From NCBI RefSeq assembly GCF_023897065.1, contig NZ_JAMHIV010000013.1:1-64000 (forward strand): 64,000 nt of DNA, written 5' to 3'. Below are positions 35,557 through 44,508 of this stretch, piece after piece; position 1 is the first letter of the stretch; the number at the start of each line of letters is the position of its first letter. This DNA comes from Crossiella sp. SN42. GTDB lineage: Bacteria; Actinomycetota; Actinomycetes; Mycobacteriales; Pseudonocardiaceae. The notes below the pieces were generated by a model that saw nothing but the letters and a program-made list of their open reading frames with translations, ran no database searches and was not told the DNA's origin. The position numbers and the translations under genes are program-made.

Positions 35557-36355
35557 GGTCGGCGAGGGCCTTGAGCACCGAGGGCCAGGCCGCCGACTCC
35601 GGGTCGATCACGCCGTAGTGGCCCTCGCCGGGCAGTTCCCGCAGCTCAGTGGGATCGCCGGAGGCGACCGCGGTGGCCGCGTAGGAGCGGCTGACCTCCG
35701 GCGGCACCCACGGGTCGGCCAGGCCGTGCAGCAGGATGCCGCGCACCCCGGTGGGCACCAGCCGGGTCGGGTCGGCCGCGGCGTAACGCTCCCAGTGGGC
35801 GTCCGGCTGACCGCCGAGCAACCCGGCCACCGCCCCGTCACCCAGGTTCTCCTCGTTGGCCAGCACCAGGTCCAGCACCCCGGCCAGGGACAGCACACCC
35901 CGGATCGCCGGGCGGCGCGGCAGGTGCCACGGGTTGTGCGCGGGCAGCCGGTGCCTGCTGGCCGCCCACATCGCCAGGTGCCCGCCCGCGGAATGACCGA
36001 GCAGAACCACCCGAACGGGATCGGCCGACGCGCCGAGCAGGCCGGGCAGCGCGTCGATCGCGGCCGCCACGTCGTCCAGGGTGCCGGGCCAGCCACCCTC
36101 GGCCTGACCCACCCGGTGGTACTCGATCGTGGCCACCAGGTAGCCCTCGTCGGCCAGCGCGGCGCACATCGGCCCGGTGTGCGTGCGGTCGTACTCGGCG
36201 AGCCAGAAACCGCCGTGCACCACCACGATCACCGGGTGCGGGCCCTCGGCCACCGGGTACCGGAGGTCGATCACCCGGTCCGGTCCGGGGCCGTAGCGCA
36301 GCACCCGGTCGGGGGCGGGCGCGGGGCGGGTCAGCACGTCACGCGAGTCGGCCAC
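35546..36355 (-). CDS. Alpha/beta hydrolase, probable kynurenine formamidase
   Basis: 269 aa. The oxyanion motif HGGFW and the nucleophile elbow GHSAGGHLAMW, with Asp in GLADPWVPP and His in GEGHYGV, complete a catalytic triad. HGGxW with GxSAGG is characteristic of arylformamidases of the esterase type. Between dioxygenase and kynureninase a formamidase is required to release formate from N-formylkynurenine, and no KynB-type metal enzyme is seen nearby. GTG 36355 is supported by -10 TAGCGT 6 nt upstream. Confidence 0.78.
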   Translation of the reverse strand: MADSRDVLTRPAPAPDRVLRYGPGPDRVIDLRYPVAEGPHPVIVVVHGGFWLAEYDRTHTGPMCAALADEGYLVATIEYHRVGQAEGGWPGTLDDVAAAIDALPGLLGASADPVRVVLLGHSAGGHLAMWAASRHRLPAHNPWHLPRRPAIRGVLSLAGVLDLVLANEENLGDGAVAGLLGGQPDAHWERYAAADPTRLVPTGVRGILLHGLADPWVPPEVSRSYAATAVASGDPTELRELPGEGHYGVIDPESAAWPSVLKALADLTT

Positions 36356-36471
36356 GCGGCGACGCTAACACCGCCGGTCAAGGGAGTATGGGAGGCTGGC
36401 TTGCCCGAATTCGGGCAGGGAAGTTGCTCGCCCGGCCCCGCGCCGGGCAGTCTCAGGCCTCGGAGGTACCT

Positions 36472-36744
36472 GTGGGCATGGCGGCGCTGCCGGAGGAGCT
36501 GGTGCGGCACGTGGCCGCCAGCACCGGCCTGCCCGCCGCGGTCGCGGCCAGGGTGGTCAGTGACGTCATCGGGTACTACGCCGAGCCGGTCGAGGACTAC
36601 GTCCGGCGGCGGCACCGGGAGCTGAGGCGGCGGAACCGGCGCAACGACGACATCTGGTCGATCGTGGCGGCGGAGCTGGCCGCGCGCCCGGTGGCGGCGC
36701 CGCGGCTGTCCGCCCGGCAGCTTCGCCGGATGGTCTACGGATAG
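36472..36744 (+). CDS. Small basic protein of unknown function
   Basis: About 90 aa. GTG 36472 follows GGAGG by 5 nt; ATG 36478 is an alternative. The sequence is helical and rich in Arg in the middle (VRRRHRELRRRNRRNDDIW), suggesting nucleic-acid or ribosome contact, but I recognise no family. It ends 13 bp before glmS and is probably co-transcribed with it. Confidence 0.65.
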   Translation: MGMAALPEELVRHVAASTGLPAAVAARVVSDVIGYYAEPVEDYVRRRHRELRRRNRRNDDIWSIVAAELAARPVAAPRLSARQLRRMVYG

Positions 36745-36757
36745 GGAGAAATCGCGC

Positions 36758-38575
36758 ATGTGCGGACTTGTCGGGTACGTCGGGCATCGGGACGCCGCCG
36801 AGGTGCTGCTGGAGGGCCTGCACCGGCTGGAGTACCGGGGTTATGACTCCACCGGGCTGGCCGTGCTGAGCAAGAACAAGGCCAAGGTGGTCAAGGCCGC
36901 GGTGCGGGTGGCCGAGCTGCGTGAGCTGGTGGGGGACAAGCTCAGCGGCGGCATCGGCATCGCGCACACCCGCTGGGCCACCCACGGCGAGCCCACCGAC
37001 GCCAACGCGCACCCGCACACCGACACCACCGGCCGGATCTCGGTGGTGCACAACGGCATCATCGAGAACGCCGAGGTGCTGCGGGCCAAGCTGGCCGCCG
37101 AGGGCGTGGAGTTCAGCTCCGAGACCGACACCGAGGTCCTCGCGCACCTGATCGCGCGCAGCCAGGCCGAGCGGCTGGAGGACGCGGTCCGCGAGGTGCT
37201 CTCCGATGTGGAGGGAACCTACGGGATCGTGGTGCTGGACACCAGGTTCCCGCAGGAGCTGGTGGTGGCCAGGCAGGGCTCCCCGGTGGTGCTGGGCATC
37301 GGCAACGACGAGATGTTCATCGCCTCCGACGTGGCCGCGCTGGTCCGCTTCACCCAGCAGGTGGTCTACCTCGACGACGGCGAGCTGGCCACCGTGCGCG
37401 CCGGGGAGTACCGCACCAGCCGCCTGGACCGCTCCGCCGTGGCCAAGACGCCCACCACGCTGGCCATGAGCGTGGAGGACTACGACCGCGGAGGCCACGA
37501 GACCTTCCTGCACAAGGAGATCCACGAGCAGCCGGCCGCACTCGACCGGGCCCTGCGCGGCCGCCTGGACGAGCGGTTCTCCACCGCCCGCCTCGGCGGG
37601 GTCGGCCTGGACGCCCGCGAGGTGCGCTCGATCCGCCGGGTCAAGTTCCTCGGCAGCGGATCCTCCTACTACGCGGGCCAGATCGGCGCCACCCTGGTCG
37701 AGGAGCTGGCCCGGATCCCCGCCGACGCCGAGCCCTCCTCCGAGTTCCGCTACCGCAACCCGGTGATCGACCCCGACACCCTCTACATCGCGGTCAGCCA
37801 GTCCGGCGAGACCGCCGACACGCTGGCCGCGGTGGCCGAGCTCAAGCGCAAGGGCGGCCGCCTGCTCGGCGTGGTCAACGTGGTCGGCAGCGCCATCGCC
37901 CGCGAGTGCGGCAGCGGCCTGTTCCTGCACGCCGGGCCCGAGGTCTCGGTCGCGGCCACCAAGTCCTTCACCAACATGGCCGCCTCCTTCGCCCTGCTCG
38001 CCCTGCACCTGGGCCGGGTCCGCGACCTGAGCCTGGCCGACGGCAAGCGCCTGGTCGAGGGCCTGCGCAGGCTGCCGGACCAGCTCAGCGAGATCCTGGC
38101 CGCCGAGGACGCGGTGCGCACCGTCGCGCACAAGTACGCGCAAGCGCGGCACATGTTCTTCGTCGGCCGGGTGCGCGGCTACCCGGTGGCCCGCGAGGGC
38201 GCGCAGAAGCTCAAGGAGATCTCCTACATCCACGCCGAGGCCTACCAGTCGGCCGAGCTCAAGCACGGCCCGCTGGCGCTGATCAACCCGGAGATGCCCT
38301 CGGTGGTGGTCATCCCGGCCGATGAGACCTTCGGCAAGAACCTGGCCACCATCGAGGAGATCAAGGCCCGCGGCGGCCCGGTGATCGCGGTGACCAACAC
38401 CGAGCTGCCCGCGGGCCTGGCCGACGACGTGCTGTTCGTGCCGCGCAACGAGGTGCAGCTGGACCCGGTGCTGCTGGGCATCCCGCTGCAGCTCTTCGCC
38501 CACCACATCGCGGAGAAGCTGGGCCGCGACATCGACCGGCCGCGCAACCTGGCCAAGAGCTTGACCGTGGAGTGA
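36758..38575 (+). CDS. glmS: Glutamine-fructose-6-phosphate aminotransferase
   Basis: 605 aa. The N-terminal nucleophile Cys2 (MCGLVGYVG) begins the class II glutaminase domain, with HTRWATHGEP. Two SIS domains follow (GSGSSYYAGQIGATL, SQSGETADTLAA) and the C-terminal Lys-containing NLAKSLTVE. It makes glucosamine-6-phosphate for peptidoglycan and other amino sugars. RBS GGGAGAA. No glmS ribozyme core is apparent upstream. Confidence 0.96.
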   Translation: MCGLVGYVGHRDAAEVLLEGLHRLEYRGYDSTGLAVLSKNKAKVVKAAVRVAELRELVGDKLSGGIGIAHTRWATHGEPTDANAHPHTDTTGRISVVHNGIIENAEVLRAKLAAEGVEFSSETDTEVLAHLIARSQAERLEDAVREVLSDVEGTYGIVVLDTRFPQELVVARQGSPVVLGIGNDEMFIASDVAALVRFTQQVVYLDDGELATVRAGEYRTSRLDRSAVAKTPTTLAMSVEDYDRGGHETFLHKEIHEQPAALDRALRGRLDERFSTARLGGVGLDAREVRSIRRVKFLGSGSSYYAGQIGATLVEELARIPADAEPSSEFRYRNPVIDPDTLYIAVSQSGETADTLAAVAELKRKGGRLLGVVNVVGSAIARECGSGLFLHAGPEVSVAATKSFTNMAASFALLALHLGRVRDLSLADGKRLVEGLRRLPDQLSEILAAEDAVRTVAHKYAQARHMFFVGRVRGYPVAREGAQKLKEISYIHAEAYQSAELKHGPLALINPEMPSVVVIPADETFGKNLATIEEIKARGGPVIAVTNTELPAGLADDVLFVPRNEVQLDPVLLGIPLQLFAHHIAEKLGRDIDRPRNLAKSLTVE

Positions 38576-38579
38576 GGCC

Positions 38580-40430
38580 TCAGCTGGTGGGGCCGGGCTC
38601 CTCCGGCTCCATCAGCAGGATCACCCCGGTGGTCTCCGCGCCGGGGGCGCGCAGCGCCGAGCACAGCACCCGCACGGTGATGGCGCGCCCCCGGCGGTTG
38701 ACCGCGGCCAGCTCCAGCTCCTGGCTGTCCCCGCCGGTGAGGATCTGCTTGATGGTCGGGCGGATCTGGTCCACCGGCAGGCCGATGTCCAGGTTCAGGA
38801 AGTGCTGCCCGACGGTCTCCTCCGTGCGCAGCCCCCACAGGTCCTCGGCCCGCCGGTTCCACACCTGCACGTGCAGGTCCCGGTTGAGCACGGCGACCCC
38901 GGAGCGCAGGCTGGTCAGGATGGCGGCCAGGAAACCGTTGGCCGCGTCCAGCTCGCCGGAGCGCTCCCGCAGCTCGTCATTGATCGACTGGAGCTCGTCG
39001 TTGGTCGACTGGAGCTCCTCGTTCATGGTCTCCAGCTCTTCGTTGGTGGACTGGAGCTCCTCGTTCGTCGTCTCCAGCTCCTCCACCGTGGACTGGAGTT
39101 CCTCGTTCGTGGTCTCCAGCTCCTCGTTGGTCGACTGGAGCTCCTCGTAGGCGGTCTCCAGCTGCCGGTTGGCGTGCTCCAGCTCGTCCTGCAACCGACG
39201 GGCCGAGGTCACGTCGTGGAAGACCAGTGTGACCCCGAGCAGTCCGGACTCGCTGTCCACCAAAGGGTTCACCTGGATCTCCAGGTAGAACAGCTCACCG
39301 GCGGCGCGGTGGTACTCCACGTCGGCGACCAGCACCGTGCGCCGGTCCAGCTGCGCCTGCTCGATGTAGCGCCGCAGCTCCACCGGACGGTAGGAGATCT
39401 CCAGGTCCCGGAAGGGCCGCCCCATGTCCTTGGCGGTGACGCCGAACAGCTTCTCCGCGGCCCGGTTGGTCACCGCGACCAGGCCGTCGGAGTTGACCAC
39501 GATCTGCGCCACCGGGCTGTTCGCCAGTGCCTCGTCCCGCAGCAGGTCCAGGCCGGTCAGCTCGGCCCTGGGCGGCGGCGGTGGCAGCTCGGCGTACATG
39601 GTGCTGTTCACCGGCAGGTGCCGGGGGACCTTGCGGAAGACCCGTCGCTTCAGGTCGATCGGGGTGAACAGGGTGCTGTGGCTGAGCAGCATCTCGGCCT
39701 TGCCGAGGAAGAGCACCCCGGTCTCGGCGAGGGCGAAGTGCAGCCGGGCCAGGATCCGGGCCTGGGCCTCGGCGTTGAAGTACATCAGCGTGTTGCGGCA
39801 GAGCAGCAGGTCGATCCGGGAGATCGGCGCGTCCTGCACCAGGTCGTTGCGGCCGAAGATGACCGAGCGGCGCAGGTCCTTGCCGAAGGTGTACCGGTTG
39901 CCCACGGGCTCGAAGTAGCGCTCCAGCAGCTCCGGCGGCACGTCGCGGACTTCCCGGTCGGTGTAGGCGGCGTGCCGGGCCTGGGCAAGGCCCTCCTCGT
40001 CCACGTCGGTGGCGTAGATCTTCACCCGCCGCCGGAACTCCTCGGGACCGAGCAGTTCGGAGAGCACCATGGCCAGGGTGTAGGCCTCCTCGCCGGAGGC
40101 GCAGCCCGCGCTCCACACCCGGATCGGACTGTCCGGGTCCTTGGCCGCGATCAGCTCCGGCAGCACCTCGGCACGCAGGTAGTCCCAGGCGTCGGTGTCC
40201 CGGAAGAAGGTGGTGACGTTGATCAGGATGGTGTTGAACAGCGTGGTGAACTCCTCGGGGTGCACCTGGAGCTGGTCCAGGTACTCCGCGTAGTCCTCCA
40301 GCCGCAGCTGCGCCATCCGCCGCTGCACCCTGCGCACCAGACTGGACCGCTTGTACCCGGTGAAGTCGAAGCCCCTGGCTTCCTTCAGGTAGACCAGGAG
40401 TGCCTCGAACTGCGGGTCGGTCTCGGTCAC
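38580..40430 (-). CDS. CheR-type methyltransferase fused to PAS domains and a coiled coil
   Basis: 616 aa. Residues 1-270: CheR N-terminal helices and SAM domain (VWSAGCASGEEAYTLAMVL, LLLCRNTLMYF). Then a PAS domain (about 305-420), a coiled coil of ELQSTNEELETTNEEL heptad-style repeats (about 430-500), and a second PAS domain (about 505-605). This is the architecture of the stress-sensing CheR/PAS proteins of non-motile actinobacteria rather than classic chemotaxis. GTG 40430 has GGAAGGG. It sits with STAS-HATPase and CheB genes on the same strand. Confidence 0.88.
   Translation of the reverse strand: MTETDPQFEALLVYLKEARGFDFTGYKRSSLVRRVQRRMAQLRLEDYAEYLDQLQVHPEEFTTLFNTILINVTTFFRDTDAWDYLRAEVLPELIAAKDPDSPIRVWSAGCASGEEAYTLAMVLSELLGPEEFRRRVKIYATDVDEEGLAQARHAAYTDREVRDVPPELLERYFEPVGNRYTFGKDLRRSVIFGRNDLVQDAPISRIDLLLCRNTLMYFNAEAQARILARLHFALAETGVLFLGKAEMLLSHSTLFTPIDLKRRVFRKVPRHLPVNSTMYAELPPPPPRAELTGLDLLRDEALANSPVAQIVVNSDGLVAVTNRAAEKLFGVTAKDMGRPFRDLEISYRPVELRRYIEQAQLDRRTVLVADVEYHRAAGELFYLEIQVNPLVDSESGLLGVTLVFHDVTSARRLQDELEHANRQLETAYEELQSTNEELETTNEELQSTVEELETTNEELQSTNEELETMNEELQSTNDELQSINDELRERSGELDAANGFLAAILTSLRSGVAVLNRDLHVQVWNRRAEDLWGLRTEETVGQHFLNLDIGLPVDQIRPTIKQILTGGDSQELELAAVNRRGRAITVRVLCSALRAPGAETTGVILLMEPEEPGPTS
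38975..39150. repeat. Direct repeats encoding the NEELQS/NEELET coiled coil
   Basis: The 21-bp-period repeats (plus strand TGGAGCTCCTCGTT variants) encode alternating ELQSTNEEL and ELETTNEEL units of the CheR-PAS protein. They may expand or contract by recombination. Confidence 0.7.
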
Positions 40431-40463
40431 GTGTGCCCTTCCGGTGCGCCTGCCGCGCCGCGG

Positions 40464-41219
40464 CTACCGCCCGTTCCGACCGGCACCCGGCTGCCGTGTA
40501 CGCAGCGTAGCCCACACCACCTTGCCGTCCACCGCGGAGAGATGTCCCCACGCCGTGGCCAGTTTGGAGATCAACACCAGCCCCTGGCCACCGGCCCGTT
40601 CCGGCCGCCTGGCCAGCACCGGCGGCGCGGCGCTGCCGTCCCGCACGGACAGGCACAGGTAGGCCCCGCGCATCGCCACGGTCAGCTGGAACCGGGTGCC
40701 CGCGTGGCAGACCGCGTTGGCCACCAGCTCGTTGACCACCATGACCGCGTCCTCGGAGACATCCTCCACCTGCCAGGCCGCGCAGGCGTCGGCCACCACC
40801 AGGCGCGCCTGGTGGCAGGCGGCGGCCTCCGGCGGGTACCAGTCGCGCAGCACCGTCGGCGACGGTCCCTTGGCCAGCGTGGCCAGCGCCTCGGCCGGGC
40901 CCGGGAAGACCTGGAGGTGCCGGGCCATCCCGATCCGCGCCATCGGCTCGTACATCGACGGCGGCACCGAGCACAGCGCCACCGGCACCGCGGGCCACTC
41001 CGCGGCCCTGCGGGTCAGCGCCTGGAACACGGTCAGCGCCACCTCATCGCCCAGCTGGAGCGCGCTCAGCTCCAGCAGCACCCCGGCGGGCTGCTCGGCC
41101 AGGCATTTGGCCACCGTCGCGCGCAGCGCGGGCGCGCTGCCGATCCGCAGCACCCCGCGCGGCCGCACCACGGTCACCGGGTGATCCTGGTCTACCTGGC
41201 AGGTCAGCTCGCCGTTCAT
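40464..41219 (-). CDS. STAS-like/HATPase fusion protein
   Basis: 251 aa. The N-terminal half resembles a STAS domain (VTVVRPRGVLRIGSAPALRA, LLELSALQLGDEVAL) but lacks the usual phosphorylatable Ser/Thr. The C-terminal half is an RsbW/SpoIIAB-type HATPase with intact N box VVNELVANAVCHAG and a GGQGLVLISKLA G2 box. Such fusions act in partner-switching control of sigma factors. It lies 4 bp after the CheB gene, so the two are co-transcribed. Confidence 0.82.
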   Translation of the reverse strand: MNGELTCQVDQDHPVTVVRPRGVLRIGSAPALRATVAKCLAEQPAGVLLELSALQLGDEVALTVFQALTRRAAEWPAVPVALCSVPPSMYEPMARIGMARHLQVFPGPAEALATLAKGPSPTVLRDWYPPEAAACHQARLVVADACAAWQVEDVSEDAVMVVNELVANAVCHAGTRFQLTVAMRGAYLCLSVRDGSAAPPVLARRPERAGGQGLVLISKLATAWGHLSAVDGKVVWATLRTRQPGAGRNGR

Positions 41220-41223
41220 CGGC

Positions 41224-42228
41224 TCAGCCCTCTCCTGGATCCGGCGGTCCGGTCGCGATCCGGTTGATCAGGTCGCGCACCAGTCTGCCCGCGGCCTTGG
41301 CCTCGGCGGCGTTGTCGCCGAAGCGGCGCGCCGCCCAGTCGTTGCCCCGTTCGGCGGCCGACTGGGCCATCCGGTGGCCCAGCGCACTCTTCTCCTCCAG
41401 CGCGCGCAACGCCACCCACAGCGCGTTCTCCATCGCCACGCCCTGCTCGGCCATCAACGTCTCTGGAGACCAGGCGTGTCCGACCCGGCAGCGAAACCTG
41501 GGCACCGGATCGCCGGGCAGGTCGAACAGCGCGCCGTGGCAGGACGGGCAGGCCAGCCCGGCGGGCACCGCGCCCAGCTCGTCGGTGGTCATGGGCGAGA
41601 ACTCGGCCATCTCGGTCTCCGCGGTGAGCAGGTCGTCCACGGTGCCGGCCGCCGAGGGCTCCGAGGTCGCGGCGAGCTTGCCGATCAGCTCGCCGATCTC
41701 GGCCGCGGACAACACGTGGTCGACGTCGTTGTGTTCCTTCGCGCTGTTCGGCATCGAGGCGTGCACCGCCTCGGCCGGGTCCTGCACCACCGCCAGCCCG
41801 CCGACCGCCTTGATCGAGGCCAGCCCCGCGGTGCCGTCATCCCGCGCCCCGGAGAGCACCACCCCGACCGTCCTGGGCCCGTACGCCCTGGCCACCGAGC
41901 GGAACAGCGGGTCAACCGCGGGCCGGTGGCCGTTCTCAGCAGGGCCGCGGGAGAGCTGGATCCGCCCGTCGGTGAGCAGCAGGTGGTGGTTGGCCGGCGC
42001 GACGTAGATGTGGCCGTGCCGGGCCGGGTCGCCGTGCACGGCGTGGTGGGCGGGCAGCGGTCCGCACCGGCTCAGGATCCGGGGCAGCGCGCTGGGCGCG
42101 TTGCGCGGCACGTGCAGCACCACTAGTACTACCGCGGGCAGGCCCGGGGGGAGGGCGCCGACCACGGCGCACAACGCCTCGACCCCACCCGCGGAGGCCC
42201 CGATGGCCACCACGTCCCGGCGGGTCAT
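41224..42228 (-). CDS. CheB-type methylesterase domain protein without receiver
   Basis: 334 aa. The CheB catalytic fold is clear: VAIGASAGGVEAL (nucleophile Ser region), GHIYVAPANHHLLL (catalytic His region) and VLSGARDDGTAG (catalytic Asp). No response-regulator receiver precedes it. The C-terminal extension has CPSCHGALFD and FRCRVGHAW, a zinc-ribbon-like Cys/His set. Paired with CheR-PAS, it probably forms a methyl-glutamate-type adaptation module for a non-chemotactic sensor. Confidence 0.88.
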   Translation of the reverse strand: MTRRDVVAIGASAGGVEALCAVVGALPPGLPAVVLVVLHVPRNAPSALPRILSRCGPLPAHHAVHGDPARHGHIYVAPANHHLLLTDGRIQLSRGPAENGHRPAVDPLFRSVARAYGPRTVGVVLSGARDDGTAGLASIKAVGGLAVVQDPAEAVHASMPNSAKEHNDVDHVLSAAEIGELIGKLAATSEPSAAGTVDDLLTAETEMAEFSPMTTDELGAVPAGLACPSCHGALFDLPGDPVPRFRCRVGHAWSPETLMAEQGVAMENALWVALRALEEKSALGHRMAQSAAERGNDWAARRFGDNAAEAKAAGRLVRDLINRIATGPPDPGEG

Positions 42229-42317
42229 GGTTGCGAACTACCCACGATGGGCTGGGTCGAACCGACATCGGCCCGATGGCCGTTTCCCGGATGGCTGGAT
42301 CGGGAAACATGCAGGGC

Positions 42318-42635
42318 ATGGCGGCGGCGGCCTCGAAGATCGAAGTCGACGTGGTGCGCGTGGGCGCGACCACCACGGTCTTCGTCCGCGGTGACATCGA
42401 CCTGGCGGCCGCGCCGGAGCTGGGCCGCGCGCTGGCCGGCAACGCGGGCACCGGCACCGAACTGGTGGTCGACCTCCGCCAGGTGGCCTTCCTGGACTGC
42501 GCGACCCTGCGCGTGCTGCTGACCGCCCAGCGCACCCAGCACGCGCTCGGCGGCACCCTGCGCTGCACCGGCGCGCGCGGGCTGGTGCGCAAGGTCTTCC
42601 AGCTGACCGGCGCGGCCCGCCAGCTGGGCTGCTAG
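42318..42635 (+). CDS. Stand-alone STAS-domain protein (anti-anti-sigma-like)
   Basis: About 105 aa. ATG 42318 is chosen just before the domain; ATG 42309 and 42276 are alternatives. FVRGDIDLAAAPELGRAL and VVDLRQVAFLDCATLRVLL are typical STAS, but the phosphosite loop reads DCAT rather than DSS/TG, so regulation by phosphorylation may be lost or altered. Divergent from the CheB gene, whose start is 90 bp away. Its stop shares CTAG with the convergent neighbour. Confidence 0.78.
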   Translation: MAAAASKIEVDVVRVGATTTVFVRGDIDLAAAPELGRALAGNAGTGTELVVDLRQVAFLDCATLRVLLTAQRTQHALGGTLRCTGARGLVRKVFQLTGAARQLGC

Positions 42636-43039
42636 GCCGGGGCGGAGGCCGGCGCGGGCTCAGCCGGTGCGGACGCCGCCGGCGCGGGCGCGGCCTCGGC
42701 GCGGGCCCCGAAGCGGTCCACCGTCCAGCGGATCACGTTGTCCTTCAGCTCCACCCGCAGCACCACCGGATCGGCCGAGGCGCCCAGCTTCGCCAGCTGC
42801 TGCACCAGGTGCTTGCGCAGCTCGTCCACCACCGGGAAGGGCAGCGCGGAGGTCAGGGTGCGGGTCAGCGCGGAGCCGTCGGGGGCGGTGGCGGCCAGGT
42901 CGGCGCGCAGGGTGACCTCGCCGGGAGCGTCCTTGCCGACCGGGTAACCGCCGAGGGCGTACACGGTCAGTCCCACCACCTGGGCGGCCCGGACCAGGTT
43001 TCCGTCGGCGTCGGCCAGCCACACGTTCTGCTGCGTCAT
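42632..43039 (-). CDS. Conserved-looking hypothetical protein
   Basis: 135 aa from ATG 43039. The sequence mentions no known motif: MTQQNVWLADADGNLVRAA, then an apparent beta-rich domain, a helical DELRKHLVQQLAKLG segment and an Ala/Pro-rich tail. It has no signal peptide. Its stop codon overlaps that of the STAS gene in the palindrome CTAG (42632-42635). Confidence 0.65.
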   Translation of the reverse strand: MTQQNVWLADADGNLVRAAQVVGLTVYALGGYPVGKDAPGEVTLRADLAATAPDGSALTRTLTSALPFPVVDELRKHLVQQLAKLGASADPVVLRVELKDNVIRWTVDRFGARAEAAPAPAASAPAEPAPASAPA

Positions 43040-43177
43040 GCCCCCGATCATGCCTGCCGACGGCCGCCCGCGGCGCTTCGGACCCTCCCGATATGTTTTG
43101 TCGGGGGTGTGCGGCAAGCTTTCTCGCGCTGGCCAAGATCATCAAGATCAAACCCCCTGCGAGGAGAAGAGTTGTCG

Positions 43178-43891
43178 ATGCCCCAGGCGTTGTCGGAGCA
43201 GGATCTGGAGCACGTCCGCGGTGAGCTCGCCGAGGGCAGGCTTCCGATCGTGTGGTTCACCTCCTCGGCCGTTGGCGTCGAGGAAGGTCGTTCCGGCAAG
43301 GTGCTGGCCCTGGGTGATGAGTCGGAGGGCGACTTCATCCAGGTCCGGCCGACCGGGTCGATGGACGTGCTGTCCTTCTCACCGAGCGAAGTCACCATCG
43401 TCAAGCCGTCCCGCAAGCGGACGGCGCCCCCAACCGAGGAGGTTCCCGTGACCACGGCCGAGGCCGAGTCCCCCAACGAGGCGCCCGCGTCCCCCGCGCC
43501 GGCGCCCGCGGCCGAGTCCGCGGCACCGGCCGCCCCCGCGGCCGAGTCCGCCACGCCCGCCGCCGCCGAGAAGCCCGTCGAGAAGCCGAAGCCGACCAAG
43601 CCCGCGGCCAAGAAGGCCGCTGCCGCCGGGGCGGCCGAGCTGACCGTCACCCTCACCGCCACCGCCGACGGCGAGTGGAGCGTCGAGGTGGTCAGCGGCA
43701 AGAAGAAGGTCAAGCCCGCACCGGTCGCCGCGGCGAACGTGGCGAACCTGGCCGCCGAGCTGCCGGAGGAGGCGGCCGAGGCCGTCCAGGCCGTCATCGA
43801 CGCCGCCCGTGAGCGGCACCGTCAGCGCGTCGAACAGCTCCAGGCGGAGCTGGAAGCCGCCAAGCAGGCACTGGAGGAGCTGGCCGGCTGA
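43178..43891 (+). CDS. Hypothetical protein with Ala/Pro/Glu-rich linker
   Basis: 237 aa from ATG 43178; a TTG at 43172, closer to GAGGAG, is an alternative start. N-terminal block (about 1-75): EQDLEHVRGELAEGRLPIVW through DVLSFSPSEVTIVK. Then a low-complexity APAPAAES/KPTKPAAKKA linker (about 85-145), a small domain (ELTVTLTATADGEWSVEV) and a C-terminal coiled coil (RHRQRVEQLQAELEAAKQAL). Possibly DNA- or wall-associated, but no function is assigned. A strong terminator follows. Confidence 0.72.
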   Translation: MPQALSEQDLEHVRGELAEGRLPIVWFTSSAVGVEEGRSGKVLALGDESEGDFIQVRPTGSMDVLSFSPSEVTIVKPSRKRTAPPTEEVPVTTAEAESPNEAPASPAPAPAAESAAPAAPAAESATPAAAEKPVEKPKPTKPAAKKAAAAGAAELTVTLTATADGEWSVEVVSGKKKVKPAPVAAANVANLAAELPEEAAEAVQAVIDAARERHRQRVEQLQAELEAAKQALEELAG

Positions 43892-43913
43892 GGCCCGCTC
43901 AACCGTTCACCGA

Positions 43914-43952
43914 CGGAGCCGTGCGCACTGCGCGCGGCTCCGCCGCTTTTTT
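43914..43952 (+). terminator. Intrinsic terminator
   Basis: Stem of about 13 bp (CGGAGCCGTGCGC / GCGCGCGGCTCCG, one G-U pair) with an ACT loop, followed by a TTTTTT tract at 43947-43952. It ends the transcript of the linker-containing hypothetical gene. Confidence 0.85.
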
Positions 43953-44167
43953 CGATCAGCAGTTCTACCTGCGGAAATACGGTTCAGGGCAGTTCAACTC
44001 TTTAGTCGGGACGAAGTGTGTCCGACAGCTCACCGACGCCGTGGCGCCGGTCACCGCTACCCAGCCGGATTCGGCCCTAAACCTGTCGCGGGCACCACAT
44101 CATTGGTTCATCGCCGCCAACGCTCAACCGCGGCGAGCCGAACTACCTGATGGAGGTGCCGCCCACC

Positions 44168-44398
44168 ATGAGCGCACAGACGGTCTCCGCGACCATCGAC
44201 GATCCGGCGAGTACGACGCGCCGGTCCAGCCTGCCCACCGCGCCGTGCAGCGTGGTGTGGAGCGGCGGACACGCGTACGTCCTGGAGCAGGGCTTCGGCC
44301 GCTCCCGCTGGGCAGGCGTCGATGACCGGGGCCGCGCGCAGTTGCTGACGAATGCGGACTTGCAGCGTCAGGGGTGGAGCACCCGCCGCGACATCTGA
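44168..44398 (+). CDS. Small hypothetical protein
   Basis: 76 aa from ATG 44168; GGAGG lies 11 nt upstream and an in-frame ATG at 44150 is possible. The middle (CSVVWSGGHAYVLEQGFGRS) and C-terminal (LLTNADLQRQGWSTRRDI) parts look like a compact folded domain, but no family is recognised. A 7-bp hairpin CCGCGAC/GTCGCGG overlaps its stop codon. Confidence 0.6.
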   Translation: MSAQTVSATIDDPASTTRRSSLPTAPCSVVWSGGHAYVLEQGFGRSRWAGVDDRGRAQLLTNADLQRQGWSTRRDI

Positions 44399-44412
44399 GT
44401 CGCGGCGCCCTC

Positions 44413-44496
44413 GCCACCCGTCTGATCCCCTCGGGCCACCCCACATCGACCCCGAACCGGTGTGGCACCCTGAGCAGCGCGGATCAGACGGGTGGC
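44413..44496. repeat. 16-bp perfect inverted repeat before pgsA2
   Basis: GCCACCCGTCTGATCC (44413-44428) and GGATCAGACGGGTGGC (44481-44496), 52 bp apart. The right arm ends 1 nt before the RBS GGAGGGG of the CDP-alcohol phosphatidyltransferase gene. It could be an operator pair or, if transcribed, a hairpin next to the ribosome site. Confidence 0.6.
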
Positions 44497-44508
44497 TGGA
44501 GGGGACGA

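Noticed and set aside
36745-36757. glmS ribozyme
   Set aside because: The gap before glmS is only 13 bp and no ribozyme core is visible upstream.
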